Assembly (NCBI GenBank): GCA_002683135.1
Contig: NYSS01000067.1
Coordinates: 20,825-72,808, forward strand
Source of the DNA: Planctomycetota bacterium
GTDB taxonomy: Bacteria; Planctomycetota; GCA-002687715
Direction of reading: 5' to 3'
DNA length: 51,984 nucleotides
Made by a program: the position numbers and the translations under genes. Below the pieces are notes generated by a model that had not been told where the DNA came from, made no database searches, and was given only the letters and a program-made list of their open reading frames with translations. Below are positions 26,258 through 37,323 of this stretch, piece by piece; position 1 is the first letter of the stretch, and every line of letters starts with the position of its first letter.

Positions 26258-27379
26258 ATGAAGATCTCTACGATTCGCTCCCTGCTGATCATCCTCGATC
26301 TCGCCCTGCTGGGCGGTGTCGCCGCGGTCGTGTCTCACGGGATGGACCAGCGGCAGCAGCGAACCCGCGATCGGCAGACCTTCCAGCAAGAGACGTATGA
26401 GCAGCTGAAGCTCATCACTGCGGAGCTGCCCAAGCGGTCGAAGCGGGGCCCGCTCGTTCAGGTCGGCAAATTCAACTTCGACGGGACCGTTCCCGAGCCT
26501 CCCAAGCCGGTCAACGCGGAGCCTCCCAAGCCGAAGGAGAAGGTCTATCGTCCGCTCGCGGATTTGATGAGCGTGATCGGGGCGGAGATGCACGGCAAGG
26601 GCGTCGATGGCCCGTCCTTCATCCTCTACACGCGCACGGGTGACGCTCCGCTGGCGAGCTCCCCCGCGCCACCGACGGCGCCGTCGAATCGTGGCGCACG
26701 TGATCGCGGCGATCGCAATCGGTCTACCGGGGGGCGAACGCAACCACGGGGGCGGGGAGTGCAGACTCCGGCTTCCGTCGCGGGTCCGGTGCGGTTTGTC
26801 CATCGCGCCTATCTCGGAGACGCCATTGAATTCAGTGAGCATGAGATCGCCGTGGTCGAAGGAGTCCGTTCGGTCATGAAGGACGATCAGGTCGTCGCGT
26901 GGGAGGCCGTGTTCGACTACGGCAGCGACGAGGTGGCGATCTCGGTTCTGGGTGACCCAGGTGGACCCAAGGCGATGTCGGCGCCCGAGCCGACGGGACC
27001 GATCAGCGCTGACACGGGTACGTGGATTGCGTGGATTCCGTCCAAGCCCCATGAGATCAACGTGACGGACATGGGCGTCCGTGCGTTCGAGCGCGACGGC
27101 GAGAAGGCGCTCGATGGCGTTCGCTGGGGCACGGATCAGATCGGCGGCAAGAAGGTCATCAAGCTCAGCCACATTCCCAAGGGCAGCGTCCTCGAGCGTG
27201 GAGGGGCCAAGCCCGGGGATGCCTTCGAGTCCATCAATGGCGTGCCCGTGTCGACGAAGGCCGACATCGTCCGCTACGTGAAGGCGAACCCGAACCTGCC
27301 GTCCTACCAGGTGACCTTCTGGAGGCAGGGGCGTCGTCTCACCCGCACCGTGAACCGGCCGAAGTCCGCCGGCTCGTGA
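26258..27379 (+). CDS. GspC-like membrane protein with C-terminal PDZ domain
   Basis: 373 residues. One membrane helix near the N-terminus (about 6-27), a Pro/Lys-rich linker (about 75-100, with the repeat EPPKPVNAEPPKPKEK), a low-complexity Arg/Gly/Pro stretch (about 140-175), a beta-rich middle and a PDZ domain at the end (HIPKGSVLERGGAKPGDAFE and so on). This order resembles inner-membrane GspC of type II secretion, which couples to the secretin, but no gsp operon is present. GAGGGAA precedes the ATG. The stop overlaps the coaX start (GTGA). A role linking the pilus machine to another partner is inference from its position after a PilT-type ATPase. Confidence 0.65.
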   Translation: MKISTIRSLLIILDLALLGGVAAVVSHGMDQRQQRTRDRQTFQQETYEQLKLITAELPKRSKRGPLVQVGKFNFDGTVPEPPKPVNAEPPKPKEKVYRPLADLMSVIGAEMHGKGVDGPSFILYTRTGDAPLASSPAPPTAPSNRGARDRGDRNRSTGGRTQPRGRGVQTPASVAGPVRFVHRAYLGDAIEFSEHEIAVVEGVRSVMKDDQVVAWEAVFDYGSDEVAISVLGDPGGPKAMSAPEPTGPISADTGTWIAWIPSKPHEINVTDMGVRAFERDGEKALDGVRWGTDQIGGKKVIKLSHIPKGSVLERGGAKPGDAFESINGVPVSTKADIVRYVKANPNLPSYQVTFWRQGRRLTRTVNRPKSAGS

Positions 27380-28095
27380 CGCACCCGCGCTCCATCCTCG
27401 CGGTTGATATCGGCAACTCTGCGACGAAGATCGCCCGCGTGGCCCGCGATGGGGTGCAGGAACTCCTCCGATTCCCGACCGGCGACTGGGGATCGCAGGC
27501 CGCGGCTTGCTCGGAGCTTCCCGACGATCCGGTCTGGATCTGCTCGGTCGTTGATGGAGTGACCCCGGCGGCCGCCCAGCTGCTCGGCGGGACCGTGATC
27601 GGGACCGACGTCCCGCTTCCTGCGCCGCTGGATTACGACACTCCGGACACCCTCGGGGCCGATCGTGTGATCGCGGCGTGGGCCGCCTGGCAAGCCCACC
27701 CCGCCGGCGCTGTCGTGGTCGACGCCGGTACCGCCATGACGGTGGACTGGATCGACCAGACCGGTACTTTTCGTGGTGGTGCGATAGCGCCGGGACCCGG
27801 GGTTCTCGGGGCGGCGTTGAACGGGACCGCCCCGGGGCTGGATGCGGTGGACCCGGACCCCGACGTGGACTGGCCCGGCCGTACGACCCGTCAGAGCCTC
27901 GTGGCGGGGATCACGTCAGCCGCTCGCGGTCTCGTGCGTGACCTGGTGGGACAGGCTTGTGACGCAGCAGGTGCCGACGCCGGCGTGGTGGTCACGGGAG
28001 GTGCCGCGCTGCTGGTCTCGACGCTGATGGACCGTCACCACGATGTCGATAGGGACCTCCTTATGCGCGGCATCGGGGTGGTGGCCGGACTTTGA
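27376..28095 (+). CDS. coaX: Type III pantothenate kinase
   Basis: 239 residues. CoaX phosphorylates pantothenate, the first step of coenzyme A synthesis, and is not inhibited by CoA. The ASKHA-fold motifs are visible: phosphate-1 AVDIGNSATKIA, GADRVIAAWAA, catalytic-region VVVDAGTAMTVDWI and GGAIAPGPGVLGAAL. The GTG start overlaps the stop of the PDZ gene by 4 bp. The following GTPase starts 7 bp after its stop. Confidence 0.93.
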   Translation: MTHPRSILAVDIGNSATKIARVARDGVQELLRFPTGDWGSQAAACSELPDDPVWICSVVDGVTPAAAQLLGGTVIGTDVPLPAPLDYDTPDTLGADRVIAAWAAWQAHPAGAVVVDAGTAMTVDWIDQTGTFRGGAIAPGPGVLGAALNGTAPGLDAVDPDPDVDWPGRTTRQSLVAGITSAARGLVRDLVGQACDAAGADAGVVVTGGAALLVSTLMDRHHDVDRDLLMRGIGVVAGL

Positions 28096-28102
28096 ACACC
28101 TC

Positions 28103-29272
28103 ATGGATGACCGCGCTCTGATCGGAGGTTGCCTCACCGCACCTGGCGAGGGTGGTCTGCACGTGTTCCGCGTTCGTGGCCAGGGAGTGGATCGTCTCCT
28201 GGACCATGTGTTCCGTCCCGCGACTGGGGGGCGCGCCTCGGGCCTCAGGTACGGCCATCTGATGGACGGGGACCGCGTGGTGGATGAGGTGGTTGTGGTT
28301 CACGGAGGCAACGGCGAGGCGGAGATCTCGACCCACGGTGGGGACGGCGTGCGCGCGGCGGTCACCTCGTTGCTCGAGCGCTCGGGGGTGACGGTTGTCG
28401 AGGCGGGGGGCCTGCTCGTCGAGGATCGGCCCGGTCCAGCGATCGGCGCTGAAGCACGGGATGGGCTCTCCAGGGCGCGCTGCGTACAGGGGTTGCTCTT
28501 CTACCTCGCCGCCCTGGAAGGAGGCCTGGCGGCGGAGGTCTCGGCCGTGCGGGACGTGGTGTCGCGCGACCCGGATGCAGCGATCCGCACATCCCTGGTC
28601 CGCCGTATCGACGCGTTGCTCGGGCGAGCTCCCTTCGGGTGTGCGTTCGGAGCGCCCCCGGTCATCCTCGTCGCAGGTCCCCCGAACGCCGGCAAATCCA
28701 CCCTCGCGAACCGGCTCATCGGTCGGGACCGGTGCATCGTCAATCCGGAGCCGGGGACGACCCGCGACCTCGTGGGTGAGGACCTCGGTCTCGACGGCTA
28801 TCCGTTCCGAATCGTCGATTCCGCGGGGGTCCGCGACACCGATGACCCGGTCGAAGCGGCGGGCGTCCAACGCACGCTCGCGGCGGGCGTCGATGCGGAC
28901 CTGATCCTGCTCGTTGTGGATGGGAGCGTCTCGCTGCCGGCGGACCCGCACCTCGAGCGGCTCACCGCTCGTCCGGGCGTGATTTTGGTGCTGAACAAGC
29001 AGGATCTTGGGGCTGGGCCGGACCCGGATGGGCTGGCCCGTCGGCTCCGCTGCCCCGTGGTACGGGTCTCGGCGCTCGAGGGTTTCGGGGCGGATGTCCT
29101 GGTGGGCGAGGCGCTCTTCCGGTCGCCGTTCCGCGGGCCGGCCACCCGGGACTTCCCGTGTCCCTTCACCGAGCGGCAGTTACGCTGTCTTCAGGCGGCT
29201 CGTCGTGCGGTTCGGGATGATCCCGGGGCGGCGTCCGGGCCGCTCACCGAGATGCTTGAGGGGGTCTCTTGA
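28103..29272 (+). CDS. MnmE-like GTPase lacking the C-terminal FCIGK cysteine
   Basis: 389 residues against about 450 for MnmE. The N-terminus has the folate-binding-domain pattern (ALIGGCLTAPGEGGLHVFRV, then LMDGDRVVDEVVVVHG and ISTHGGDGV). The helical segment that follows is shortened and lacks the usual EPGEFTKRAFLNGK block. The G domain is canonical: G1 AGPPNAGKST (191-200), G2 PEPGTTRD, G3 DSAG, G4 NKQD. The protein ends about 60 residues after G5 with no FCIGK, so it should not catalyse tRNA modification by the known route. It overlaps pyrB by 4 bp and lies in the coaX operon. Its complement, a G4-altered MnmE with FCIGK, is at the left edge of the window. Confidence 0.8.
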   Translation: MDDRALIGGCLTAPGEGGLHVFRVRGQGVDRLLDHVFRPATGGRASGLRYGHLMDGDRVVDEVVVVHGGNGEAEISTHGGDGVRAAVTSLLERSGVTVVEAGGLLVEDRPGPAIGAEARDGLSRARCVQGLLFYLAALEGGLAAEVSAVRDVVSRDPDAAIRTSLVRRIDALLGRAPFGCAFGAPPVILVAGPPNAGKSTLANRLIGRDRCIVNPEPGTTRDLVGEDLGLDGYPFRIVDSAGVRDTDDPVEAAGVQRTLAAGVDADLILLVVDGSVSLPADPHLERLTARPGVILVLNKQDLGAGPDPDGLARRLRCPVVRVSALEGFGADVLVGEALFRSPFRGPATRDFPCPFTERQLRCLQAARRAVRDDPGAASGPLTEMLEGVS

Positions 29273-30450
29273 AGCGCGATCTGGTCGCCATCCAGGGTTT
29301 GTCCGACGCCGCGCTGGTCGGCCTGATGGACCTCGCTGACACGCTGCAGCGCGATCTTCGTGCACACGCTCGCGAGCTCGGGGGGTTCCTGATGGGGAGC
29401 CTCTTCCTCGAGCCGTCGACCCGCACCCGGCTGAGCTTCGAGGCGGCGATGGCGCGTCTCGGTGGGCGCATCATCACCTCAGCCGATCCGGCGACCTCGT
29501 CCGCGGTGAAAGGAGAGACGCTGAGTGACACGGTTCGCATCGTCGGCTCGTACGTCGACCTTGTCGTGCTGCGCCACCCGGCCGCTGGGGCGGCCCGTTG
29601 GGCGGCCAGGCATGCTAGCGGCCCCGTCATCAACGCTGGGGACGGCGCCCACGAACACCCAACGCAGACCCTGTGCGATCTGTACGCCCTGCGTCGCGAA
29701 CGCGGTCGGCTTGAGGGCCTCACCGTGATGCTCTATGGCGACCTTCGCTACGGTCGGACGACCCATAGCCTGGCTCGTGCGCTCGTACGTATGGGATGCT
29801 CGATCATCGCGGTCGCTGAAGACGACCTGGAGTTGCCGGACTTCATCGTCAGTGATCTCGTGCGGCGACCGGGATGTGTGGCGCGTCACATCGTCGTCGA
29901 TGACATGGAGGATGTGTTCCACCGACGTGATGTGCGCGCCATGGCTATTGGTCCCGACAATATGGTGCCCTCCGGTGGTGAGAGTGTGGATGAGGCGCGC
30001 CCGTTCAGCTTGAAGGACAGCGCGGTTGACGCGATCTACGTGACCCGTCTTCAAGCCGAGCGCGGCGCCGGCGCGTCTCGAGCGCTGCCGATTCTCGATC
30101 ACCGTTTTCTCACGTCGCAGCCGTTCAAGGAGACGATCGTGCTGCATCCGTTGCCTCGCGTGACGGAGATCGCTGCCGAGATCGACTCTGACCCGCGGGC
30201 CGCGTATTTCCGACAGGCCGCGTTGGGGGTTCCGATCCGCATGGCGCTCCTGATGTGGGCGTCGGGTGTGTACGACCTGCCGCTCGAAACGGCCCCGCTG
30301 TATGAGCCGGAATCGGTGTCCGGATACCGCTGCGAGAACCTCTCCTGCATCACTCGCCACCGCACAGAAGACGTACCCGAGGAGGTCGCGCGATCTCGCG
30401 GAGACGTGCCTCGGTGCCAGTGGTGTGAGGAGGAGGCCGGTCCGGCCTGA
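29269..30450 (+). CDS. pyrB: Aspartate carbamoyltransferase with PyrI-like zinc tail
   Basis: 393 residues, larger than a usual PyrB (about 305). ATCase condenses carbamoyl phosphate and aspartate in pyrimidine synthesis. Motifs present are FLEPSTRTRLSFE (carbamoyl phosphate loop, Ser50-Arg54), GDGAHEHPTQTLCDLY, a 240s-loop region and HPLPR. The tail (about 340-393) has Cys355, Cys360, Cys383 and Cys386. Their spacing of 5, 23 and 3 nearly matches the zinc site of the regulatory chain PyrI (5, 24, 3), including the CEN-x-SCI opening. The nucleotide-binding part of PyrI is missing. The start is TTG, overlapping the upstream GTPase stop. Confidence 0.93.
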   Translation: MKRDLVAIQGLSDAALVGLMDLADTLQRDLRAHARELGGFLMGSLFLEPSTRTRLSFEAAMARLGGRIITSADPATSSAVKGETLSDTVRIVGSYVDLVVLRHPAAGAARWAARHASGPVINAGDGAHEHPTQTLCDLYALRRERGRLEGLTVMLYGDLRYGRTTHSLARALVRMGCSIIAVAEDDLELPDFIVSDLVRRPGCVARHIVVDDMEDVFHRRDVRAMAIGPDNMVPSGGESVDEARPFSLKDSAVDAIYVTRLQAERGAGASRALPILDHRFLTSQPFKETIVLHPLPRVTEIAAEIDSDPRAAYFRQAALGVPIRMALLMWASGVYDLPLETAPLYEPESVSGYRCENLSCITRHRTEDVPEEVARSRGDVPRCQWCEEEAGPA

Positions 30451-30766
30451 GCGGGTGTCGCGCGGTCGGTTACGTGCGCCATCGCTCGACCGTTGTCCCG
30501 AGCGGAAAAGCTCTCTTCCGTAAGATGTTCACAGATATGGCTTTATGGATGGCCCGGCGTTTCGGCGGGGGTGGGCACGATCGTTGCGACCAATCCCAGC
30601 GATGTGGGAGTTGCGTCCGGTTTGACGAGGCTTACTGATGCTTCATAGAATGCGACACCCAACCTGGGAGGTGGTCGGTATTTCCGGCTCCTCGCGGGTC
30701 TCAATCGAACTCGAGGGGCGACCGATATTCTCGCGTCGTCCCCAGGAGAAAAGGAAAAGAGGCGGC
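30451..30766 (+). other. Intergenic region with leader of the large lipoprotein gene
   Basis: This 316-nt gap after pyrB holds the promoter at 30622-30651 and an untranslated leader of about 109 nt. An in-frame ATG at 30638 lies within the promoter and its N-terminal extension is Arg-rich, so it is not used as the start. I see no RNA gene or strong terminator here. Confidence 0.5.
30622..30651 (+). promoter_or_regulatory. Strong sigma70-type promoter for the large lipoprotein
   Basis: TTGACG at 30622-30627 (5 of 6), 18-bp spacer, TAGAAT at 30646-30651 (5 of 6). Transcription would start near 30658. It supports translation from ATG 30767 rather than from the ATG at 30638. Confidence 0.6.
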
Positions 30767-33205
<2,439 letters not shown>

Positions 33206-33227
33206 TCTTCTTCCGCGTGCTCTGACC

Positions 33228-33263
33228 AAGGGGGGGCGGTCCCGAGCGGGGCTGCCCCCCCTT
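33228..33263 (+). terminator. Strong hairpin after the large lipoprotein gene
   Basis: AAGGGGGGGC (33228-33237) pairs perfectly with GCCCCCCCTT (33254-33263), a 10-bp GC-rich stem with a 16-nt loop, 22 bp after the stop codon. There is no U-run behind it, so the mechanism may differ from a classic intrinsic terminator, or it may stabilise the mRNA 3' end. Confidence 0.6.
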
Positions 33264-33351
33264 GCCATTGGGTAGCAGGGCCCGTCGTCCCTTGTCTGAC
33301 CTTCCCAGGCGCGGCGCCGAGGGCCCCTTGCCCAGGCGGAGGGCCCTTGGC

Positions 33352-33380
33352 TTGCACGATTTCCTCTCCGATCTTAAGAT
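33352..33380 (+). promoter_or_regulatory. Possible promoter for the prepilin peptidase
   Basis: TTGCAC at 33352-33357 (3 of 6), 17-bp spacer, TAAGAT at 33375-33380 (4 of 6), 69 bp before the GTG start. Weak match; proposed because a strong hairpin separates this gene from the upstream one. Confidence 0.3.
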
Positions 33381-33449
33381 GCCCGAGGTACAGGTCGTCA
33401 GCGGACGACCCGCTACCAGATGTCGTAGGTTGTTGTCCGATCCGGGGAG

Positions 33450-34316
33450 GTGTCCCTGGGAGACCCGCGCGTCACTGTGATCATCGTGGCTCTGAGCGCC
33501 CTTGGGGCGTGTATCGGGTCATTCCTCAACGTGGTGGCCTACCGGCTACCACGGGAGTGCATGACCATCGCGCGTCCCAGGTCTGGGTGTACGCGCTGCG
33601 GTCGCCTGATCGCTTGGTACGACAACGTCCCGGTGCTGTCGTGGGTTTTCCTTCGCGGCAAGTGTCGGGGTTGCGGGGCTTCCATTTCGGTGCGGTATCC
33701 CTGCGTCGAGCTGGGCACAGCACTGGTGTTCGGGTGGCTCGGTGCCCGGGTGCTGCCTGACGCGGCGTTCGAGCAGCCGATGGCGTTCGGGAGCGCTTGG
33801 TTGGTGTTGGTGGTCATGCTGACGATTACGTCGGTGTTGATCGCGTTGGCGTTGATCGATCTGGACTACCGCATTTTGCCTGACGAGCTCACCAAGTCCG
33901 GCATCGTGCTCGGCCCGGTGCTCGCGTTTTGCGCGCCGGACATGCAGCACGGTGCCTACTTGATCTCGTTGGACTCGTCGCGCTGGTCCGCGGCAGCGTC
34001 GGGCGTGGTGGGTGTGGTGTTGGCCGGAGGTCTGCTCTGGTCTGTCGGGTGGTTGGGTTCCAAGGCGTTTAAGAAGGACGCCATGGGGTTCGGCGATGTG
34101 AAGATGATCGCCGCCATGGGGGGCTGCATCGGGCACTGGGCCCTGCTCTCCCTCGCGGTGGCGGCGCTGTGTGGTGCGGTGATCGGGATTGTTGTCCGAT
34201 TGGTCACCGCGGGGAGGTACATCCCGTTCGGCCCTTTCCTGGCTATTGGGATGTGGACAGTGATGCTCTGGGGTCCGGAGATCTGGAACGGGTATATCGG
34301 TTTGTTCCGTCCCTGA
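33450..34316 (+). CDS. pilD: Prepilin peptidase PilD (A24 family)
   Basis: 288 residues, an integral-membrane aspartic protease that cleaves and N-methylates type IV prepilins. The two catalytic aspartates are in LALIDLDYRILPDELT and in MGFGDVKM. The cytosolic loop has the zinc-type cysteines CTRCG and CRGCG, and the N-terminal GSFLNVVAYRLPR motif is present. About eight hydrophobic segments fit the family. It starts with GTG. Its substrate is presumably the pilin at 40374. The OmpA-type gene follows 31 bp later. Confidence 0.95.
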   Translation: MSLGDPRVTVIIVALSALGACIGSFLNVVAYRLPRECMTIARPRSGCTRCGRLIAWYDNVPVLSWVFLRGKCRGCGASISVRYPCVELGTALVFGWLGARVLPDAAFEQPMAFGSAWLVLVVMLTITSVLIALALIDLDYRILPDELTKSGIVLGPVLAFCAPDMQHGAYLISLDSSRWSAAASGVVGVVLAGGLLWSVGWLGSKAFKKDAMGFGDVKMIAAMGGCIGHWALLSLAVAALCGAVIGIVVRLVTAGRYIPFGPFLAIGMWTVMLWGPEIWNGYIGLFRP

Positions 34317-34347
34317 CCGGGGGACGAGAACGGTACGAAGGAGAGTG

Positions 34348-35085
34348 ATGATGATGAAGTACAGGCTGGTCTTGGTTGCGGTCTTCGGCGGTCTCGCGCT
34401 TGTCGGCTGCAAGTCGAATGATGACCTTCTCGACGCCAAGGGTCGCGAGTTAGGGGAGCGGGACAGCGAGATTGCCGCGTTGCGAAAGCGCCTCGCTAGC
34501 GAGGAGAGCATTCGTCTCGTGATGAAGAAGGACCTTGACGCGACTCAGGGTGCGCTCGACACCGCCAAGGCGGACGCTGATCGTCTGCGTTCGAACAACG
34601 GTCAACTGGCGTCGGACCTGGCTGCAGCCCTCTCGGCGCCTAAGGCGACGCCGAAGACGGGCGTCCGGAAGCTCGGGGAGGGGATCGAGATGTTTGAGCG
34701 GGACGGCGCGATCGTCGTCCGCCTCGACAGCGCGGTGACCTTCTCGCCGGGGAGCGCGACGCTGTCCAAGAACGGGCAGGGGCTGCTGATGAACCAGGTC
34801 GCTGAGGTCCTCGCCTCTTACCCGTCGCACCGGGTTTCGGTGGAAGGTCACACCGATGACCAACCCATCAAGAAGAGCCGCTGGAAGACCAATCTGAACC
34901 TCAGCATCGCACGGGCTATCGAGGTGCGCCGGTTCCTCGCTGCCAGGGCCAAGGTCACGGAGGGGCGCATGCGGATCGCCGCCTACGGCGAGCATCAGCC
35001 GCGGATCAAGGCGGCGTCCAAGGCGGCCCGATCGAAGAATCGCCGAGTGGAGATCGTCCTGTATCGGCCCGCTTCTGCCAATTGA
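34348..35085 (+). CDS. OmpA/MotB-domain lipoprotein
   Basis: About 245 residues. The signal ends at a lipobox LALVGC (Cys about 20). A coiled coil (about 35-95) follows, then a C-terminal OmpA-like peptidoglycan-binding domain: FSPGSATLSKNGQGLL, VSVEGHTDDQPI, SIARAIEVRRFL and SKNRRVEIVL. It probably tethers the outer membrane to the wall. Several in-frame starts (GTG 34345, ATG 34348, 34351, 34354) lie after AAGGAG; which one is used cannot be decided. Pal-like lipoproteins of this kind are common; the coiled coil makes it closer to the MotB-like LysM/OmpA group than to classical Pal. Confidence 0.88.
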   Translation: MMMKYRLVLVAVFGGLALVGCKSNDDLLDAKGRELGERDSEIAALRKRLASEESIRLVMKKDLDATQGALDTAKADADRLRSNNGQLASDLAAALSAPKATPKTGVRKLGEGIEMFERDGAIVVRLDSAVTFSPGSATLSKNGQGLLMNQVAEVLASYPSHRVSVEGHTDDQPIKKSRWKTNLNLSIARAIEVRRFLAARAKVTEGRMRIAAYGEHQPRIKAASKAARSKNRRVEIVLYRPASAN

Positions 35086-35139
35086 GCCGCGCTGGACGGG
35101 GGAGTAGAGCTATCGGGCTCTGCCTCTTCGCCGACGATT

Positions 35140-35148
35140 TGCTATAAA
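35140..35148 (+). promoter_or_regulatory. Extended -10 promoter for the EF-G-like gene
   Basis: TGCTATAAA contains a TGn extension plus TATAAA (5 of 6). No clear -35 is present, as is usual for extended -10 promoters. The start would lie near 35155, giving a leader of about 90 nt. Confidence 0.5.
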
Positions 35149-35243
35149 TCGCGTTCCGGCCACATGCCGGCGTCGTTCCTCACTCGGGGTTCGGCGCCGC
35201 AACGCTGTGTGGAAATAGGACTTCGGCCGAGAGAGACCCTCTG

Positions 35244-37211
35244 ATGCCCAAGCACACGACGTCGCAGATCCGCAACGTGGCCCTGGTCGGCCACGCAGAC
35301 GCGGGCAAGACCACCCTCGCCGACCACCTCCTCGCCAAAGGCGGCGCAGTCGCTCGCCCCGGGAGCGTCAAGGAGAAGACCTCGCTGTTCGACTTCGACG
35401 AACTCGAGAAGGACCGCGGGCACTCCATCGACTCCGCCTGTGGGCGACTGTCCCACCAGGATCAGGTGATCAACCTCGTCGATTGCCCGGGCTATCCCGA
35501 CTTCATCGGTGAGTCGGTCGGAGGTTTCAACGGCGCGGACCTCGTGCTCGTGTGCGTCAACGCGGCCAACGGAATCCAGGTCAACACCAAACGTGGCTGG
35601 GCGCTCGGGCTCGGTGGCCAGCGCGCCCGAGCGATCGTCGTTACCAAGTGCGACCTGATGGAGGGCAAGCTCACCGATGTGTTGGCGCAGATCCGAGCGC
35701 AGTTCGGAGACCGCTGCATCCCGTGGCGGGCCCCCGAAGAAGTCGGAGACTTCAGCGAGGCGTGGACCGAGGCCGTCGTCGAGGTCGACGAGGACCTGAT
35801 GATGCGCTATCTCGAAGGTGAGGCGGTCACCGACGAAGAACTCGCCAACGTTGCTCGGCCAGCTCTCGCGAAGGGCACCGTCGTTCCCGTGATCTTCACG
35901 AGTTCGGAAGCGGACACCGGGCTGGATTCCCTGCTCGATTTCATCGTTGAGTTGGGCCCGAGTCCCGAGGACGCGCCGCGTGAGCTCGTGAAGGAAGGCG
36001 GTGAGGACGCCGAGGCGATCGCCGCGGACCCGGCGGGACCGTTCACCGGTATCGTCTGGAAGGTCCAGGTCGACAAGCACGTCGGCAAGATCGGCCACGT
36101 CCGTGTCCTCCGTGGCACGGTCAAGCCTGGTGAGACGTTCGTCAACGTCCGCGCGGGTAAGAAGGAGAAGACCGGACATCTTTTCCGTGTCGAGGGCAAG
36201 GATCAAACCGAAGTCGATAGTGGGATCCCTGGTGATCTGATCGTCCTCTTGAAGAACGACAGCCTGCGAGTCGGTGACACGCTAGCCACGCAGGACAGCG
36301 GCAAGAGCGTCAAGCTCATCGCGGGTCCCAAGCCCATGTACAGCCTCGCCGTCTTCCCGACCAAACGGGGCGAGGAGGCGAAGATCGCCGAGGGCCTGGG
36401 CAAGCTGGCCGAGGAGTCGTTCACGTTCTCCTCCTACCGTGAGATGGCCACCCACGAGCACTGCATCTCCGGGATGAGCCAGCTGCATCTCGACATTGTC
36501 TTGCGTCGTCTGAAAGAGCGCATGAACCTGGATGTCGAGACCCAGAAGCCCAAGGTGCCGTACAAGGAATGCGTCATCGGGAGCGCCAAGGGGCACTTCC
36601 GCCACAAGAAGCAGACCGGCGGCCGCGGACAGTTCGCCGAGGTCTACCTCGAAGTCGCTGCTGGTGAGCCCGGATCCGGTCTCAACTACGAGTGGGCGAT
36701 CTTCGGCGGTTCGATCCCGCGTAACTTCGAGCCCGCCATCGAGAAGGGTGTCAAGGAGAAGATGGTCTCGGGCATCATCGCCGGCTTCCCCATGGAAGAC
36801 ATCACGGTGAAGATAACGGACGGCAAGTTCCATGATGTGGACTCCTCCGAGGCCGCGTTCAAGATGGCTGGTGGCCGTGCGTTTGCGGAGGCCGTGAAGG
36901 CGGCCCGGCCGACCATCCTCGAGCCGATCGTCAAGCTGGAGATCACCATCCCAGGTCAGTACATGGGTGATGTCTCTGGCGATCTCAACACCCGGCGGGG
37001 TCGTATCCAGGGCATGGACCAGATCGGAGACGATCAGGTGATCAAGGCTGAGATGCCCCTGGCCGAGGCCGCCGAGTATTCCCGCGCGCTGACCTCCATC
37101 ACCTCCGGTGAAGGTTCCTTCACCATGGACCCGAGCCACTACGAGTCCGTGCCTGGACCCGTTCAGCAGACCCTGGTCTCCGCCTTTAAGCCCGCGGCAG
37201 ACGACGATTAA
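35244..37211 (+). CDS. EF-G-like translation GTPase
   Basis: 655 residues, with the domain order of elongation factor G (G domain, domain II, III-V), but divergent in the way of the second, FusA2/EF-G-like group. G1 is GHADAGKTT, the switch I block reads EKDRGHSIDSA instead of ERGITITSA, G3 is DCPGYPDF and G4 is TKCD instead of NKMD. Domain IV contains GGRGQFAEVYLEV and domain V GQYMGDVSGDLNTRRGRIQGM. It is monocistronic with its own promoter, whereas a canonical fusA normally lies in the str operon with rpsL and tuf. It is likely not the main EF-G. Confidence 0.88.
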   Translation: MPKHTTSQIRNVALVGHADAGKTTLADHLLAKGGAVARPGSVKEKTSLFDFDELEKDRGHSIDSACGRLSHQDQVINLVDCPGYPDFIGESVGGFNGADLVLVCVNAANGIQVNTKRGWALGLGGQRARAIVVTKCDLMEGKLTDVLAQIRAQFGDRCIPWRAPEEVGDFSEAWTEAVVEVDEDLMMRYLEGEAVTDEELANVARPALAKGTVVPVIFTSSEADTGLDSLLDFIVELGPSPEDAPRELVKEGGEDAEAIAADPAGPFTGIVWKVQVDKHVGKIGHVRVLRGTVKPGETFVNVRAGKKEKTGHLFRVEGKDQTEVDSGIPGDLIVLLKNDSLRVGDTLATQDSGKSVKLIAGPKPMYSLAVFPTKRGEEAKIAEGLGKLAEESFTFSSYREMATHEHCISGMSQLHLDIVLRRLKERMNLDVETQKPKVPYKECVIGSAKGHFRHKKQTGGRGQFAEVYLEVAAGEPGSGLNYEWAIFGGSIPRNFEPAIEKGVKEKMVSGIIAGFPMEDITVKITDGKFHDVDSSEAAFKMAGGRAFAEAVKAARPTILEPIVKLEITIPGQYMGDVSGDLNTRRGRIQGMDQIGDDQVIKAEMPLAEAAEYSRALTSITSGEGSFTMDPSHYESVPGPVQQTLVSAFKPAADDD

Positions 37212-37323
37212 GGTCGCCTCGATCTAAACACTGCGGCTCCCTACCGGAATTGGCCGATATCCCCATGTGCGGGGTTCCGTCCAGCCTCGCGTCCGTTCGC
37301 GGTCCGAGGAGGAGGGAAGGCCG

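Noticed and set aside
25358-27172. 604-codon minus-strand frame across the PilT/GspC-like genes
   Set aside because: Covers two supported + strand genes and has the Arg/His/Asp bias of an antisense frame.
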